Origin: CAZKFN01 sp964552035
GTDB taxonomy: Bacteria; Bacteroidota; Bacteroidia; Flavobacteriales_E; Vicingaceae
DNA: 22,493 nt
Direction: 5' to 3'
Assembly (NCBI GenBank): GCA_964552035.1
Contig: CAZKFN010000030.1
Span: 1-22,493, forward strand
The position numbers were made by a program, and so were the translations under genes. Under the pieces are notes generated by a model. That model saw only the letters and a list, made by a program, of their open reading frames with translations, had not been told where the DNA came from and made no database searches. Positions 21,590 to 22,493 of this stretch are shown piece after piece. Numbering within the stretch: the first letter of the stretch is position 1; the number at the start of each line of letters is the position of its first letter.

Positions 21590-21612
21590 GTTTTAAACAA
21601 TAGGTTTTAAAC
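21590..21612. repeat. Nine-base direct repeat upstream of the sigma factor gene
   Basis: GTTTTAAAC occurs at 21590-21598 and 21604-21612, a 14-bp period. It may be a paired protein site or chance in AT-rich DNA. Confidence 0.3.
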
Positions 21613-21634
21613 TTTATTCAAACAGTCAAAACCA

Positions 21635-21649
21635 AGCATTGTCAATGCT
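21635..21649. promoter_or_regulatory. Perfect palindrome in the sigma factor leader
   Basis: AGCATTG and CAATGCT are exact inverted repeats around a single T, 43 bases before the ATG. The one-base centre favours a protein-binding operator over an RNA hairpin. Confidence 0.4.
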
Positions 21650-21692
21650 CTAAATTTTATTATATAGAACAAAACTAATACCTTAGAAAAAC

Positions 21693-22493
21693 ATGAGACA
21701 ACTTAAAATTAGTCAACAGATTACCAAAAGGGAAAGTAAATCTTTAGAAAAATACCTTCAAGATGTTTCTAGAGAAGAGATGATTACTGCAGAGGAAGAG
21801 GTTGAGTTGGCTATAAAAATTCAAGATGGAGATGAGCGTGCCTTAAACAAATTAGTTAGAGCCAACCTTCGTTTCGTAATTTCCGTTGCAAAACAATATC
21901 AAAACACGGGATTAACACTTGAAGACTTAATAAACGAAGGAAATCTTGGTCTTATCGAAGCTGCTAAACGATACGACCACACCAAAGGGTTTAAATTTAT
22001 TTCTTATGCAGTATGGTGGATTCGTCAAAGCATCTTAAAAGCTGCAGCTGACAACTCTCGTACCATTCGTTTACCCCACAACCGTTTAGGTGAGATTCAA
22101 AAAATTAGCAAAGCTTCCAATGAATTTGAACAAAAAAATGAACGTCCACCTACAGCAAGCGAGCTTAGTGAATTAACAGAAATGGATGTCAACAAAGTGG
22201 AAATGTCTTTAAAAATGTCAAAAAAGCAAGTGTCTATAGACGCTCCAATGAGCAACGATGATGACAACAACAGCTTGGTTAGCGTTTTGGAAAATAGCGA
22301 CACTCCAGATCCTTCAGCCTCTCTTCTACAAGAATCCTTATCCCAAGACCTCGAGCGCACATTAGCTTACCTTAAAGGTATGGAAGCTGAAGTTATTCGA
22401 TTGTTCTATGGCTTAGGCGGAACCAATGAAATGACGTTAGAAGAAATAGGAAATACTTTCGGATTGACTAGAGAGCGAATCAGACAAATTAAA
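21693..22493 (+). CDS. rpoD: Primary sigma factor RpoD, C-terminus cut by window end
   Basis: 267 codons from ATG 21693 run to the window edge. The protein is the short Bacteroidota form of sigma-70, starting MRQLKISQQITKRESKSLEKYL and lacking region 1.1. Region 1.2 covers about 18-50. Region 2 contains NLRFVISVAKQYQ, LEDLINEGNLGLIEAAKRYD and the -10-reading helices with FISYAVWWIRQSILKA. Region 3 follows SRTIRLPHNR. Region 4 ends with GLTRERIRQIK, and only about 20 residues should be missing. It is the housekeeping factor that would use the TAnnTTTG elements seen through the window. A long noncoding leader precedes it. Confidence 0.96.
   Translation, partial: MRQLKISQQITKRESKSLEKYLQDVSREEMITAEEEVELAIKIQDGDERALNKLVRANLRFVISVAKQYQNTGLTLEDLINEGNLGLIEAAKRYDHTKGFKFISYAVWWIRQSILKAAADNSRTIRLPHNRLGEIQKISKASNEFEQKNERPPTASELSELTEMDVNKVEMSLKMSKKQVSIDAPMSNDDDNNSLVSVLENSDTPDPSASLLQESLSQDLERTLAYLKGMEAEVIRLFYGLGGTNEMTLEEIGNTFGLTRERIRQIK

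Larger units (their letters stand above)
21217..21692. other. Long intergenic region upstream of the primary sigma factor gene
   Basis: 476 bp, AT-rich, stop-dense in all frames, without a recognisable gene or RNA. It contains a candidate promoter (21414-21444), a nine-base direct repeat (21590-21612) and a 15-bp palindrome (21635-21649), all on the sigma factor side. Confidence 0.6.

Noticed and set aside
1..22493. CRISPR array, tRNA or rRNA genes, phage or plasmid genes
   Set aside because: No regularly spaced repeats, cloverleaf-like segments, rRNA motifs, transposases or integrases were seen on either strand.

Overview
The window is AT-rich bacterial DNA carrying three 10-base assembly gaps (1067-1076, 10906-10915, 19656-19665). 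It most likely comes from a member of the Bacteroidota, probably a flavobacterium-like lineage. Supporting signs are the repeated TAnnTTTG promoter element, weak Shine-Dalgarno sites, an FtsK gene followed directly by a LolA gene, and a short primary sigma factor lacking region 1.1. Genus is not assignable from the sequence.

Layout: (1) 1-988, minus strand: the N-terminal part of a branched-chain aminotransferase (ilvE) and a MarR-type regulator. (2) 1249-2819, plus strand: a secreted Spy/CpxP-like basic protein behind a good sigma-54 promoter, a structured untranslated element closed by a 16-bp perfect inverted repeat, and a secreted DUF4412-like protein. (3) 2877-6227, plus strand: ftsK and lolA, ending in a folded terminator region. 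(4) 6228-10872, minus strand: a signalling module made of a hybrid histidine kinase (HK-REC-HPt), a small exported PepSY-like protein and a sigma-54-activating response regulator. (5) 10950-15530, minus strand: ettA-hisS-hutH, tightly packed. (6) 15610-17967, plus strand: a cassette of retropepsin-like RimB, RimK ligase and an AstE/AspA-type M14 hydrolase. (7) 17980-18812, minus strand: csaA and a DinB-like gene, overlapping by one base. (8) 18871-19525, minus strand: a previously hidden, decayed and internally deleted formate-tetrahydrofolate ligase gene. (9) 19645-21216, minus strand: a YceI-like lipoprotein and a DjlA-like TerB/J-domain protein. (10) 21693-22493, plus strand: the primary sigma factor gene, cut by the window end.

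The most interesting inference joins regions 2 and 4. The window encodes one sigma-54 activator with a periplasm-facing kinase. The two best sigma-54 (GG-N10-GC) promoters I found lie in front of the two small exported proteins, the Spy-like one at 1299 and the PepSY-like one at 8135. Both have an AGTGTA-containing dyad about 85-88 bp upstream of the -24 GG. This suggests a sigma-54-controlled envelope-stress circuit. The RimB-RimK-M14 cassette is a second coherent system, a predicted writer/trimmer set for glutamate tails. The fhs remnant records loss of one-carbon metabolism capacity.
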